The translations under genes and the position numbers were made by a program. Positions 10,514 to 20,559 of a DNA stretch of 64,000 bases are shown one piece after another. How positions within the stretch are numbered: position 1 is the stretch's first letter; every line of letters starts with the position of its first letter. The notes under the pieces were generated by a model. It did not search any database, was not told where the DNA came from, and was given only the letters and a program-made list of their open reading frames with translations. Origin of the DNA: Hyposmocoma kahamanoa (Eukaryota > Arthropoda > Insecta > Lepidoptera > Cosmopterigidae); contig NW_020653200.1 of NCBI RefSeq assembly GCF_003589595.1, forward strand, positions 9,833,455 through 9,897,454. The letters run 5' to 3'.

Positions 10514-11403
10514 AGGTCTGGGGACCTTTTTTTTTTTTTGTTAATCCGGGGGAATCTGCTTACAGATACCCCGGCCCCGCGGGGGCAAAGCCGGGGTTAT
10601 GTGGGACTGGGCTGAACCCTGAAGGGGAGCAGCCCGACCGCACTAAACCCCCGGAGTGTTCCTCCTCTCCGCTGTAGGTGGGGGTACGGGTACGCTGTTG
10701 CACTCGTCCGCGCCCCCACCAGCGGCTGGCCGCGCCCTGCGCAGCCCCTCCTCGAGAAGGGAGACACATCGGTCCCCCGACTCCGAATGTGAGGCTCGCC
10801 GAACACCAGACGAGCCTTCCATCCCGGACCCCTTTATGCTGGGCAACGAACTCCCCCGAGTCCGCTACCCAGGGGCCATGGGGGGCCAGGACAGCATCCA
10901 CTCAACTGTGAAGTTCAGTGGCTGCTCCCCCAGCCCCCGCGGCGGATCTGATGACAGGCTCCGCCGCAACACCTAACGCGCTTCCGCGCGGACTCTCCGA
11001 AGAGAGTCCCTTGGAGCGCCCACGACGGGCCAACCGCCCACGTTCGGCCGCGGAGGATAGGACGAGCGGCAACGACACACCGACACGTCTCTTCCCCCGC
11101 GGTCCCGCCGCCACTGCATCATTCAAAGCGGTGCAGCCCCGCCAGGGTCGCGGAGGACAGGACGAGCGGCAACGACACACCGACACGTCTCTCCCCCCGC
11201 GACCCTCCTCCTCGCGCATCCGCGCGGTCCCGCTGACCAGACGAGCCCCGCGCGGAACGCCCTCCTCCTCGGGCCAGCTTACCACCATCGGCCGGCCCCG
11301 TGGGTTCCTCTTAGCTTCATCGTGGGATGAAATCGACCACGGCTACTAGAGCCCCCCCGCCACGACAAGGCGGGAACCCCTTCGGGGGGGAGGTCGGGGA
11401 CCT
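10514..11403 (-). mobile_element. GC-rich retroelement remnant, probable minus strand
   Basis: About 890 bp of very GC-rich DNA in an AT-rich setting, with a T run at 10526-10539 that would be a poly(A) tail on the minus strand. Two near-identical blocks (GAGCGGCAACGACACACCGA at about 11064 and 11164) show an exact 100-bp internal duplication. Several overlapping ORFs exist on both strands but match nothing I recognise; they are expected by chance at this GC content. The ends read AGGTCTGGGGACCT and AGGTCGGGGACCT, possibly an imperfect target duplication. It could be the 3' end of an R1-type LINE. Confidence 0.45.
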
Positions 11404-11404
11404 A

Positions 11405-12018
11405 CCACAACCTCTCAAAACAATATTACTATAACCGTACATTGACTTTTCGTACCATGACGCGCTTTAACTATGATGTTTTATTGGCAACTTTGTGACT
11501 ATTTTATTCACTCAGTTCGTAAAATGACGCGACTTTACATTAAAGTAATATTGTTCTTATGTCAAATTTAGCAATCTTAAAATAGTTACACGGATAGAAT
11601 GGAAACAATATTATTTTTGAATTTATTGTCTAAATGTTGATTTGTAATGATTAAAAGTTAAGTTGAACTTATTTATTTACATGTATCGCTTCAATATTTT
11701 GTTTATTTTTTAACTTAATAATGCATAGGAAATAATTTCTCGTTAAATAGAAATACGCGATGTTAATTTCGTAAAATTATAACAGCGCCATCTATATGCT
11801 CATTGGCGACACTAACAGTTGACATTAGACTATAATTTTATTCCGGATTCGCAACGTGACAATCAAGACTCCGCTAGTTTTATTCTTCATGAAAATGCGG
11901 AAAAATAATTGAAAACAACGTAATTTTTATATATTTCATAATTTCATCATTACATACATTTCTTTTTTTGGAAGTTAAAATTCTCTGATTTTATAGAGAA
12001 TATATATATAATTATAAT

Positions 12019-12062
<44 letters not shown>

Positions 12063-12375
12063 ATACTCGTATATATAATTATCTGAGAATATAGATAATA
12101 TTAAGTACTTTAACATTATACTACGTTAGGACGATTCGGAACATCAAAAAACAAAGAGATGGCATTATATATGTAGTTCATAGCGTTATTTCTTTCTTAT
12201 TTTTAGTAAGGAATAGACAGTATTAGGAAATTATTCGTTGTTTCAGTTACTTTAGCAATGATACATTACTTGGTTGATAGGTTTGTCATGGTACGAATAT
12301 GTAATGTAAATAAAATAAAATGTACGCAAATGTAATGTAAGTAATAATATAATAAGCTTACTATAAGCTTACATT
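11405..12375. other. AT-rich stretch without genes
   Basis: No exon-like reading frames. Contains the TA microsatellite at 12003-12075. ACAGCGCCATCTATATG near 11782 resembles a motif seen in many insect repeats but is too short to classify. Confidence 0.6.
12003..12075. repeat. TA/TATG microsatellite
   Basis: Mostly alternating TA with a short (GTAT) run at 12050-12062. Simple sequence; likely length-polymorphic. Confidence 0.85.
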
Positions 12376-12839
12376 GAAATAAAATTATTTTTTGAAAGGT
12401 TGTGGTAGGCCCCCTGTGCGTTTCTGGTAATACGCGGGTTGTGGTCTTTGCATCTGCTCATCTCGGGTTTGATGAGGTAGCAAAATGGTTGAAGTAAGTA
12501 TAGTTTGCTCATTTTTAATATATGGAAAACATAATATATAACATTTTCTACAATTATTCGTCACCATCCAGATCCTAGCAAACAAAATATCACTAGAGTT
12601 CCCATTGTTATAAGACCCCATGTTCTTGCCCGCAGCTAGAGAAAACAAACGAAGTTTAATTAAGTTTAATAAGTTAAAAAATAAATTAAGAAAGTTTAAT
12701 ACTTGGGCATTATGTTAGTAACTTATAATTTAATATATATATTAATCTTCTAATCATTCGAGTACGCAAATTAATCTTCCCCTTTTAATATCCTGGCCAT
12801 ATCGCTAACCCTCCCGTTACTGTTGCCCAATCCATGACG

Positions 12840-12960
12840 AAGTCGAGACTAACCACAGTCTTGGTGTTGGTCTCGCGTCTGTACACCCGGTCTTGGTCTT
12901 GGTTTTGATATTGCACACTCAGTTTTGGTCTTCGTCTTAGTCTGGCTGCAAGAGTCTAGC
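12840..12960. repeat. Degenerate CTTGGT-type low-complexity repeat
   Basis: Loosely repeated GTCTTGG / GTCTCG / GTCTTCG units over about 120 bp (GGTCTTGGTCTTGG at 12889). No coding interpretation holds across it. Confidence 0.5.
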
Positions 12961-13005
12961 TTGTTGTTAAAAGTATTGTAATTACTTATTGCTAATTATT
13001 AGATA

Positions 13006-13218
13006 AATAAATAAATAACGCACACACTCAACATAGCCCCGCACTAGGGAAACCCGGTATCGCGGGTGCCATGGACACACACATAGACAACCACAAATTA
13101 CACCCAAACTCACGAGATAAATAATTGTAGGCCATAAAATATTTCTCCCGGCCCGGGAATCGATCCTGGGACCTCTTCGTGGCAGTCCGGCATGGTAACC
13201 GTTCGGCCACAGAGGCAG
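13006..13218 (-). mobile_element. tRNA-derived SINE, minus strand (copy 3 of 3) with target duplication
   Basis: On the minus strand: head CTGCCTCTGTGGCCGAACGG (A box), GGATCGATTCCCGG (B box), body, and tail GTTATTTATTTATTTAT. Flanked by the 7-bp direct repeat TTAGATA at 12999-13005 and 13219-13225, so both ends are defined. It is the best-preserved copy of the family in this window. Confidence 0.85.
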
Positions 13219-13399
13219 TTAGATATGCAAATATACGACGCCAATTAATTATCGTAATCCGCAGGTTATGATAATGTTTGACGATGACCCTTAAGAATTG
13301 TTAGCTAACAAACAACAAACAAACTTTATACAATTAAAAAGTGTGTGAAGAGAGCGTAAAAAATTTTACGTAGGTATTTGCATAAAATTAGTTTATGTT

Positions 13400-13806
13400 C
13401 AGTCAACGGCAGATCAACCGTGCCGTAATGTGCCGTGGGGCGACGGCTTAAGAATACATTGTCGCCTCCCCATACATGCCCGTGGGGGTCGTAAGAGGCG
13501 ACCGAGGGCGTCACAAGTGTCCATCTGCTTAGCATTGTGGTAGGCTCTGTGCCGACTGGATAGCGACCACAGTACACACGGCGGAAAACCCTCCACAGTG
13601 AAACGCTTTTGCGAATCGCGTTCAGGGATCAGTTGGTGTACATCCAGTGCATTTGGCCAGACCGGCAAAATGATAGTGACGGAGTGAAGATATTTGTGTT
13701 TTCCATCCGTTACTCTCATCTTTGGACTGTATTCGCACTTTCCATCAGGCGCGGTGCAGTCATTTTGTCGAGTCGCAATAAAAAAAAAAAAAAAAAAAAA
13801 AAAAAA
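13400..13806 (+). mobile_element. Retrotransposed fragment with poly(A)
   Basis: About 400 bp of moderately GC-rich sequence ending in CGCAATAAA and a run of about 26 A. The tail region (CTTTCCATCAGGCGCGGTG) resembles the end of the LINE at 15106-18492 (CCACTTAACATCAGGTGGAG), so it is probably a 5'-truncated copy of a related LINE. No reading frame with recognisable domains. Confidence 0.6.
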
Positions 13807-14578
13807 CCTATCCAAAAGTGATTTTAAAACCACATACCACCGGCTATTTGCATTTTTAACTATTTCTATTATTATTCAATGTTTTCTTTTTGTCTCCATA
13901 TAAGGTAAATGTCGCAATGGTTGACACTGTCCCAGTGTATGACACTTTTGCATTTTTTCTCAAAAAATAAGAAAACAAATAATTATATATTACTCCAAAA
14001 CCGTGTCAAATGTACCAGTAACGACATCTTTGAATTTAATTTGAAACATCGATTCATTCAATAATTTTTGAATATGGCGACAGTCTTTGCGAGCAGGTGA
14101 TCGGAGTGTAACGTGGGTCGCTCTTATTATAGAAATCGTTAAATCTTTGAATAGTTTAAGTGGATTTATCAAGCGCAATACTTACCGGTAATTAATAATA
14201 ATTAACGGTTTATTAAAACTATTAGATAACTGTAAAAACTATTAATTTTGTGTGTATTTATTGATGTATATTGTTTATATTTTATTTTAGAGGCATGTCA
14301 AACACTGGTGCCAAATTTTAATGTTTACTAGTAGTTGACACCAATGTCAAGCACTCGTATATATGAATATTTTTTAAAACTTAATTTATCCCATACAACA
14401 TAAGTTTGGATTACTCTGTTGGTGACAAGTTTCTATGGGTAGTTTGAGTAGTGTTTGACATGAGTGTCAAAGACTGGTTTACTATGGGGACCCAATAATT
14501 GACAGTTGTATATTGAGGCGTCAAACAATAGGACGTAACTAGTGTCAACTATTGGTTACGGGTATTGTTCAATGAAAA

Positions 14579-14710
14579 AATGCCACTAAGGCTGTCGCCT
14601 TATTCTGATGATGACGTATTGAAGGCGGTCGACGAAGTATCAAGATGAATTCCTATCGCAGCAGCTGCGAGAAAATATGGGATACCGCGGATTATTTTAT
14701 TGTATAACAT
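14579..14710 (+). pseudogene. HTH_psq-type transposase N-terminus, broken
   Basis: ATG at 14579 opens MPLRLSPYSDDDVLKAVDEV, then SR, a TGA at 14648-14650, then IPIAAAARKYGIPRII in the same frame. This is the layout of the pipsqueak helix-turn-helix found at the start of pogo/Tigger transposases and some CENP-B-related proteins (YSDEDL..AV......AA.KYGIP). The in-frame stop and the lack of any DDE domain downstream make it non-functional. Confidence 0.7.
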
Positions 14711-15400
14711 TTTACTAACTTAAAATTTCATGAAATTTATATCAACATTTTAGTAAATCATTTTTATTTGAAATTTTGCACAGAGACTAGATGAATTACG
14801 TATTATTTTGGGTCCTTTAATATAACTACACCTTTCTGTTACATTAGTATATTTTCTATTCCTACTTTCTATTTTGTATGTTTTTTGCATGCACTTACTT
14901 ACTTTGACTACAAAGGTAAGTAAATATTTATTAATTGTAATAAAAGGATCTCGATTGACTAGGGTTTTTCTTATTTTTTTAATTTATTGTTATCAAGTGA
15001 TTAATGCGTTAAAATAACTATGAAATCTTAACATAACGTCCGGTCAAATACTGGTAGTCCGATCTCATTGTGGCATAGTCAACTATTGGGACATTAAAAA
15101 TTTTCATTAAAAATTGTCATTGTCTGTGGACAACTGCATTGACCCGCCGGCCAGGAAGACCAGTAGAAACGGTTGTTCCGCTGGCCGCCCGCGGTACAGT
15201 ACAGGGGCCCAAGCGTGCTTAACCAGCTCGTGAGGCTGCCTCACCATACCGCGCATAATCTCGGTATGGTTCGTCGTGTCGGTTGGTGACCGAGAGGTGG
15301 GGTCCCGGCGGCCATTCCCGGGGGGTTCGGGGGCCCTTCCGTCCGGCGGATCAGCGCAACTTGTCTGTAGGCAAGTCTCTGGGGAAGCAGGCCCCGCGAT

Positions 15401-16301
15401 TTGACCGCTTGTGTCGCGGCACTGTTTTCTCGCTTCACGCCTCTTTTTCCCTCCAACATGTTAGCGCAAAGTACAAATTTCGGTCGTACAGCGGTGCACA
15501 CCCCCACCACTAAAGCGCTCTTTAAGGTGGAGTTCACGAACATTCGAGGACTCCACTGTAACATCCACGCCGTCCACCTTCCGACACCGTCTTGAGACGG
15601 CTCGACCAGAAATGCTGTTCCTTACGGAGACGCAAATACTCTGCCCGGCTGACAGCAGCTACTTCAATTACCCTGGCTATATGCTTGAAGAGTCCTTCAA
15701 AGCGAAAGCTGGGGTCTGCTTGTTTGTCCGGGCAGATGTTTGCTGTCGCCGTCTGCGTCATTTGGAGGACCCCTCCTTCTCCATCCTTGGGGTACATGTT
15801 GACCTAGGCAGTCATTGCAGTGTCTACATTTGCCTCTACAGATCCCACCACGGCGACATGGAGACAACTCGTCTCATAGACCACCTTACTCGGGCGGCAG
15901 ATGACGCGCAGGTGCAGTTTTCTACAGCGGAATTGGTGTTTTTAGGGGACTTCAATGCTCACCATGAGTCGCGGTTAAGTTCCTCTAAAACTGACCATGC
16001 TGGAAGAACTGCCCACACATTCGCTCTCACACACGATTTAACCCAACTGGTAAACCAGCCCACCCGGATTCCAGATAGGGTTGGTGACGCGCCCTCTTTG
16101 TTGGACCTTCTGCTGACGTCTCGCCCGGCTGGATATCGGGTGGAGGTCCAAGCCCCTCTGGGCACTTCGGATCACTGCTTGATATCCACTAAAGTGGCAA
16201 CGTTACTGCCACCACCACCTACTGTGGCTAAACGCCGCATTTGGCATTATGCGTCGGCAGATTGGGACGGAATGCGGGACTATTTTGCATCCGTTCCTTG
16301 A
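15401..16301 (+). pseudogene. LINE endonuclease domain (frameshifted)
   Basis: Two frames join near 15590: FKVEFTNIRGLHCNIHAVHL, then ARPEMLFLTETQI. APE-family landmarks are the catalytic Glu in LTETQI, LVFLGDFNAHH near residue 117 of the longer ORF, and APLGTSDHCLIS near the end (conserved SDH). The endonuclease would nick target DNA to prime reverse transcription. The TGA at 16299-16301 interrupts an otherwise continuous frame into the RT region and looks like a CGA-to-TGA transition. Confidence 0.8.
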
Positions 16302-16322
16302 CGGCAGCGCTGTTTTAGTGAG

Positions 16323-17900
16323 GTGGATCCAACAGCTAGCGCGACTGCCGTTGCTGATGAGATCTTAATCGGGATGGAATACTACATCCCACATTCGGAT
16401 CTCGTCAGTAAAGGGAGGCGCAACCGCTGGTTCAACCGCGAGTGTGCTGTGGCTGTTGAGAACAAACAGACTGCATACCGCGCTTGGATCAAGGGTCGAC
16501 CTTCAGACGATCCCAATGCGAACTCACTTAAAACAGCCTACAATAATGCCACCAGGTCTTGCAAAAGAGCGTACATCAGAGCGGATGCTCAGCGCGTCGC
16601 ACGAGTTGGCCAAGAACTCCTGACGCATCCCACTGGTAGTCGTAGTTACTGGCGTCTGGCCAGAGCCGTTGCGTCGAACTTCTGCCAGCCCTCGCTGCCC
16701 CCGCTGAGATATTCTGACGGCAATCTAGTCCACAAGCCGCAAGATAAAGCCGACCTCGTGGCAAATCTGTTTGCGGCTAACTCATGTCTCGACGACTGTA
16801 ATGCACAGCCACTAACTCTACCTCACTGTGGCTACACGATGTCTGATATTCGTATCAGACAATGCGATGTGCGTACGCAGCTGCAGTCTCTCGACGTCCG
16901 GAAAGCTAGTGGTCCTGATGGTATCCCAGCGATCGTACTTAGGAACTGCGCAGCTGAGTTGACCCCCGTGCTAACGCGACTGTTTCGTCTGTCACTCTCT
17001 TCAGGTCGTGTGCCGGACTCTTGGAGAGAGGCTAATGTGCAACCAGTTCCCAAAAAAGGCGACCGATCAGACCCGCATAATTACCGTCCCATAGCCATTA
17101 CTTCCATAATATGCAAGGTTTTAGAGCGGATCCTTAACAAACAACTGGCCCAATACCTAGAAGATCACTCCATAATTAGTGATCGGCAGTATGGGTTTCG
17201 TCCGAAACGATCAACGGGTGACCTTCTAGCGTACTTGTCGCATATTTGGGGTGAGGCTAGAGACAAACGTGGCGAGTCGTTGGCTGTTAGCCTCGACATA
17301 GCCAAAGCGCTCGATCGGGTCTGGCACAAAGCTCTTCTCTCCAAGCTCCCGGCGTACGGTATGCCAGCACAGTTATGCAGCTGGATTGCCGATTTCCTTC
17401 GTGAGCGGAGAATTCGCGTCGTTTCTGACGGCATCATTTCGAGGTTCGTGAATATGAACGCCGGCGTACTGCAGGGATCCGTCCTATCTCCCACGCTTTT
17501 CCTTCTGCATATCAATGATATGCTTCCACTTGGGAATATTCATTGTTATGCAGATGATAGCACTGTTCATGGGGGATATCACGGATTCCCCGCAGCTGGG
17601 CGCGCCGATACTGACAGAGAGCGATCTAATCTTGTCCGTGGGCTCAATAGGATATTGGACCTCATCTCTGCATGGGGATCTAGAAATCTTGTTGAGTTCA
17701 ACGCTAAGAAAACACAGGTTTGCGCGTTAATAACAAAATTGTCGCCGTTCCTTCCCATGCCTTCTCTGATGAGCATAGCACTTTTACCTCAGAGCAGTTT
17801 TACCTTGCTCGGTATGGAAATCTGCTGTGATTTGAATCCAAGGAGCTACATTGAATCTGTGATCAAAACAGCTTCACGGAAACTCGGAGTCCTGAACTAG
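16323..17900 (+). pseudogene. LINE reverse transcriptase, 525-codon open block
   Basis: Same frame as the upstream endonuclease. RT blocks in order: KASGPDGIPAIVL, REANVQPVPKKGD, NYRPIAITSIICKVLERIL, DRQYGFRPKRST, SLDIAKALDRVWH (usually AFDRVWH), AGVLQGSVLSPTLFLLHIND, then CYADDSTVHGG with the catalytic YADD at 17547-17558, and SWGSRNLVEFNAKKTQ. All catalytic Asp residues remain. Only the premature stop at 16299 and the broken tail separate it from a full ORF2. Confidence 0.85.
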
Positions 17901-17929
17901 GTGCGACGTTTTTTCACGCCGGACCAGTT

Positions 17930-18397
17930 ATGCCTGCTGTACTGTCTTGCGTTGAGTATTGTTCGCACTTGTGGGACGGCTCCACCAAGTACCTAGTCGA
18001 TGCCTTGGATAAATTACAGCGTCGTGCTACTCGAATTATAGGCGACGAAGAGGTCTCATCACGCCTTGAACCTCTGCAACTGCGTAGAGATGTTGCATCG
18101 CTTAGCGCCTTTTACCGCATGTACCATGGTGAGTGCTCTGAAGAGCTGTTCAACCTCATCCCCCCTTCCCCGTTCCTGCTCAGAAGCACGCGTGCTGGCC
18201 TTCGTAGTCACCGTTTCACTACCTGCCGCATTCCATCGCGTACTAAAAGGTTCGGTGGCTCCTTTCTCTGCCGCACGGTTGACAAATGGAACTCCCTTCC
18301 GGCACATGTCTTCCCTCCCTCTTATGATATGGTCCTTCAAACGAGCCGTGAAGAGGCATATTGTAGGCAAGCAGGGTGGAGGTGGCTAGTGCAGTGA
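17930..18397 (+). pseudogene. LINE ORF2 C-terminal region, shifted frame
   Basis: Continues the LINE protein after a stop and small deletion: SCVEYCSHLWDG, LDKLQRRATRIIGD, RDVASLSAFYRMYHGECSEE and TCRIPSRTKRFGGSFLCRTV, the conserved tail seen in lepidopteran LINE polyproteins. Its frame differs from that of 16323-17900. Confidence 0.8.
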
Positions 18398-19149
18398 GGG
18401 TTTCGTCGCTGCACTAGGTTCCTTTGCGTTTGGATACCACTTTCCACTTAACATCAGGTGGAGTGGAGTCATTTGCCTGTCATGTATAAAAAAAAAATTT
18501 TCCTGTCATACACTGGTACAATTTTAGAGGTAGCGGAAAACTAGAATATATTAATAATGCCTATGATTATTTTAAATTTTATAGTTCCTAGAAGATAAAT
18601 GACCAAACGTTTAATATGTTAACATACCTAGGTAGTCAGTATAACTGATAATTAAGTACTTTTTTGGCAAAATACGTGATTTTCCGTCTAAAAGCGTCAA
18701 CTACAGGGACATTTACCTTAAATTTCTAGACTCAAATATAGTGATGTTCATTTACGATGATTGGATGTTTATCGACAATTAATTTTTACTGAAATTTAGA
18801 GGATGGAAAAAAATATAGTCTAAGATTCGAGTTTACGCATGACAGTGACAGCTTCACCAACCCGTGGTAATGTATAATGGAAAACTGACACTGGCGATGA
18901 TAGCCACAATTTTTATAATATTCTTATAAAACTGACACTGGCCCAAGTCTAGTGGCCGCCATTAAGGAAGTTATAATATGGAAAAGATCGCGAACTTCGT
19001 GGGAGATAATCGCAAATCGCGATTATCGCGGCAACTTTAGACCAACATGGTCTTTGTATTGCTGGCTTTATAAAATAAGAATTTTTAGTAGTTAGAGTTG
19101 TCAGTGGGAAAAAATCGGAAATGAGTGGATAATTTTGTTTTCAGGAACT

Positions 19150-20545
19150 GAGAATGCCTAGTAAATGAGTCTTGTTTAATCTAAATTAAATATGAAATTA
19201 TTTACCAATAAACCTAATGATGGAGTTGCATTATCATGTAGTCTAGTTACATTCAAATTTATGTTAAAATTTGACTCTTCAAAATGAAGCGAATAAAATA
19301 AATCAAGATGGTCTTCATTGACTTACAATTATATGGACGTCGGGTCCGCGCTAAAAAGTGTCCGCACTTGTAAGGCGCTAAAATCGTATACAGAGCGCGA
19401 CACTCCGCTTTAGTCTTCATTTGTTCTACTGACAGCGCGATACTGCGATGACATTACAATTTAAATTTCGAATAGGTTGACTTGGGACATTTTTTTCGTG
19501 GTTTTTGTATTAGACCCGTCGTCCATTTATTTGTAAGTCAATGATTGATTCAATGTTTATATTCGGCACTATTATAAGGCTGTATGATTTCCAACCCTTC
19601 TTTTTTCTTTTTTGATTTGTAGGCAAACTTGAAATAGTTTAAAATAATAATAATAAAATAATAAAAACGTCGTAGTGAATTGTTTTAATAACAGAATATC
19701 GATCATATGTCTGCTTACAAGAACAACACTATCTCAAAATAATTGTTATCAACAATCATCAAAATATACTAACAAACAGGCAATCTAAAGTAATCAAAGC
19801 AAAATTCTGCAAGACCTATGAATAAACTACTTAATGAGCCTAATTACATGACATATTTTGGCTATTGTATGATTTATAGGCAGAAAAATAACAAATGCTG
19901 GTGTAATGTAATTCGGTTGATTTCTGCTTTTTCTACTGCTGCACCCCTTAATGCTGCAGCGACGCATTTTTATCAATACTTAGTTGTTCTCCCTGTCAAT
20001 ATTTTTGTCCATTTCATTGCAATTCATGCGAATAATTCACTAAAACATTTGGCCCAACATTGGTTTTGACATTTGATGTACTTCCCTTGGACAACCAGAT
20101 GCGGATGTCAAAGAGTACTCCACTTCACTTTTTATTTTTATGGCTCCATCAATATGAGAACTGATGATTTTGCCAATGTCACAGTTGAAAGAAAAAAAAC
20201 GAAACAAAAAAAAAAAAAATTTTTCGCTAAGCTTTCACTTTTTATTTTTATAAAAATTGTAAAATGAGGACAGTTGGCATTTAAGATGACGTTACGTATT
20301 TTCGATTCCCGTGTTTGACATAAATCAATGTAGTGCTATCTCTTCTGGCTTACGACACTTATTTGGTGACGGCACGCAGTAGTTAAACAAAGACAATAAA
20401 ATGTTTATGCTTTCAATGTCTAAATGCATCATATACATACTCAATACTTAAAATAAATTATAAATTAGTTTCCATAGTCTAAGTATACATATAACGTCTG
20501 ATTTATATAAGTCAATATAACATGTCCTTTGGTTTCCATAGTCTA
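19150..20545 (+). repeat. Dispersed 1.3-kb repeat, copy B
   Basis: Matches copy A (4022-5375) in order and orientation: GTTGCATTATCATGTAGTCT, TGTCTGCTTACAAGAA, TAATGCTGCAGCGACGCATT, GACATTTGATGTACTTCCC, GGTTTCCATAGTCTAAG. It has an extra segment near 19320-19540 and an A-rich run at 20195-20218 absent from copy A. No protein-coding content. Confidence 0.65.
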
Positions 20546-20559
20546 AGGAATTGTCATAA

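Larger units (their letters stand above)
15106..18492 (+). mobile_element. Nearly intact non-LTR retrotransposon (EN + RT)
   Basis: Plus-strand LINE of about 3.4 kb ending ...TTTGCCTGTCATGTATAAA plus A run. Probable 10-bp target duplication AAAAATTTTC at 15096-15105 and 18493-18502. The APE-type endonuclease is followed by a reverse transcriptase with YADD and a C-terminal region. Damage is light: a frameshift near 15590, one TGA at 16299-16301, a TAG at 17898-17900 with a small deletion just after. The 3' ACATCAGGTGGAG motif is common at lepidopteran LINE ends. It belongs to the jockey/CR1/R1 assemblage; I cannot fix the clade by eye. Confidence 0.85.
13903..18718 (+). mobile_element. Non-autonomous pogo/psq-type transposon, split by a LINE
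   Basis: Ends are AGGTAAATGTC...GTTGAC at 13903 and its inverted counterpart at 18718 (...GTCAACTACAGGGACATTTACCT), flanked by TA (13901-13902, 18719-18720). It encloses a start of a pipsqueak-type HTH protein at 14579 and many copies of a GTCAA..A.TGG motif. Without the 15106-18492 LINE and one copy of its 10-bp target duplication it would be about 1.4 kb. TA duplication plus an HTH_psq N-terminus points to the pogo/Tigger group of Tc1/mariner; this is inference because the DDE domain is absent. Confidence 0.7.

Noticed and set aside
10560..11349. Overlapping ORFs of 70-143 codons on both strands in the GC-rich island
   Set aside because: High GC removes stop codons by chance, no domains are visible, and the region has retroelement features.
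12386..12648. Minus-strand 87-codon ORF as a gene
   Set aside because: The N-terminal part is AT-rich and random-looking; only the last 30 residues look composed. No splice support beyond a weak pyrimidine tract.
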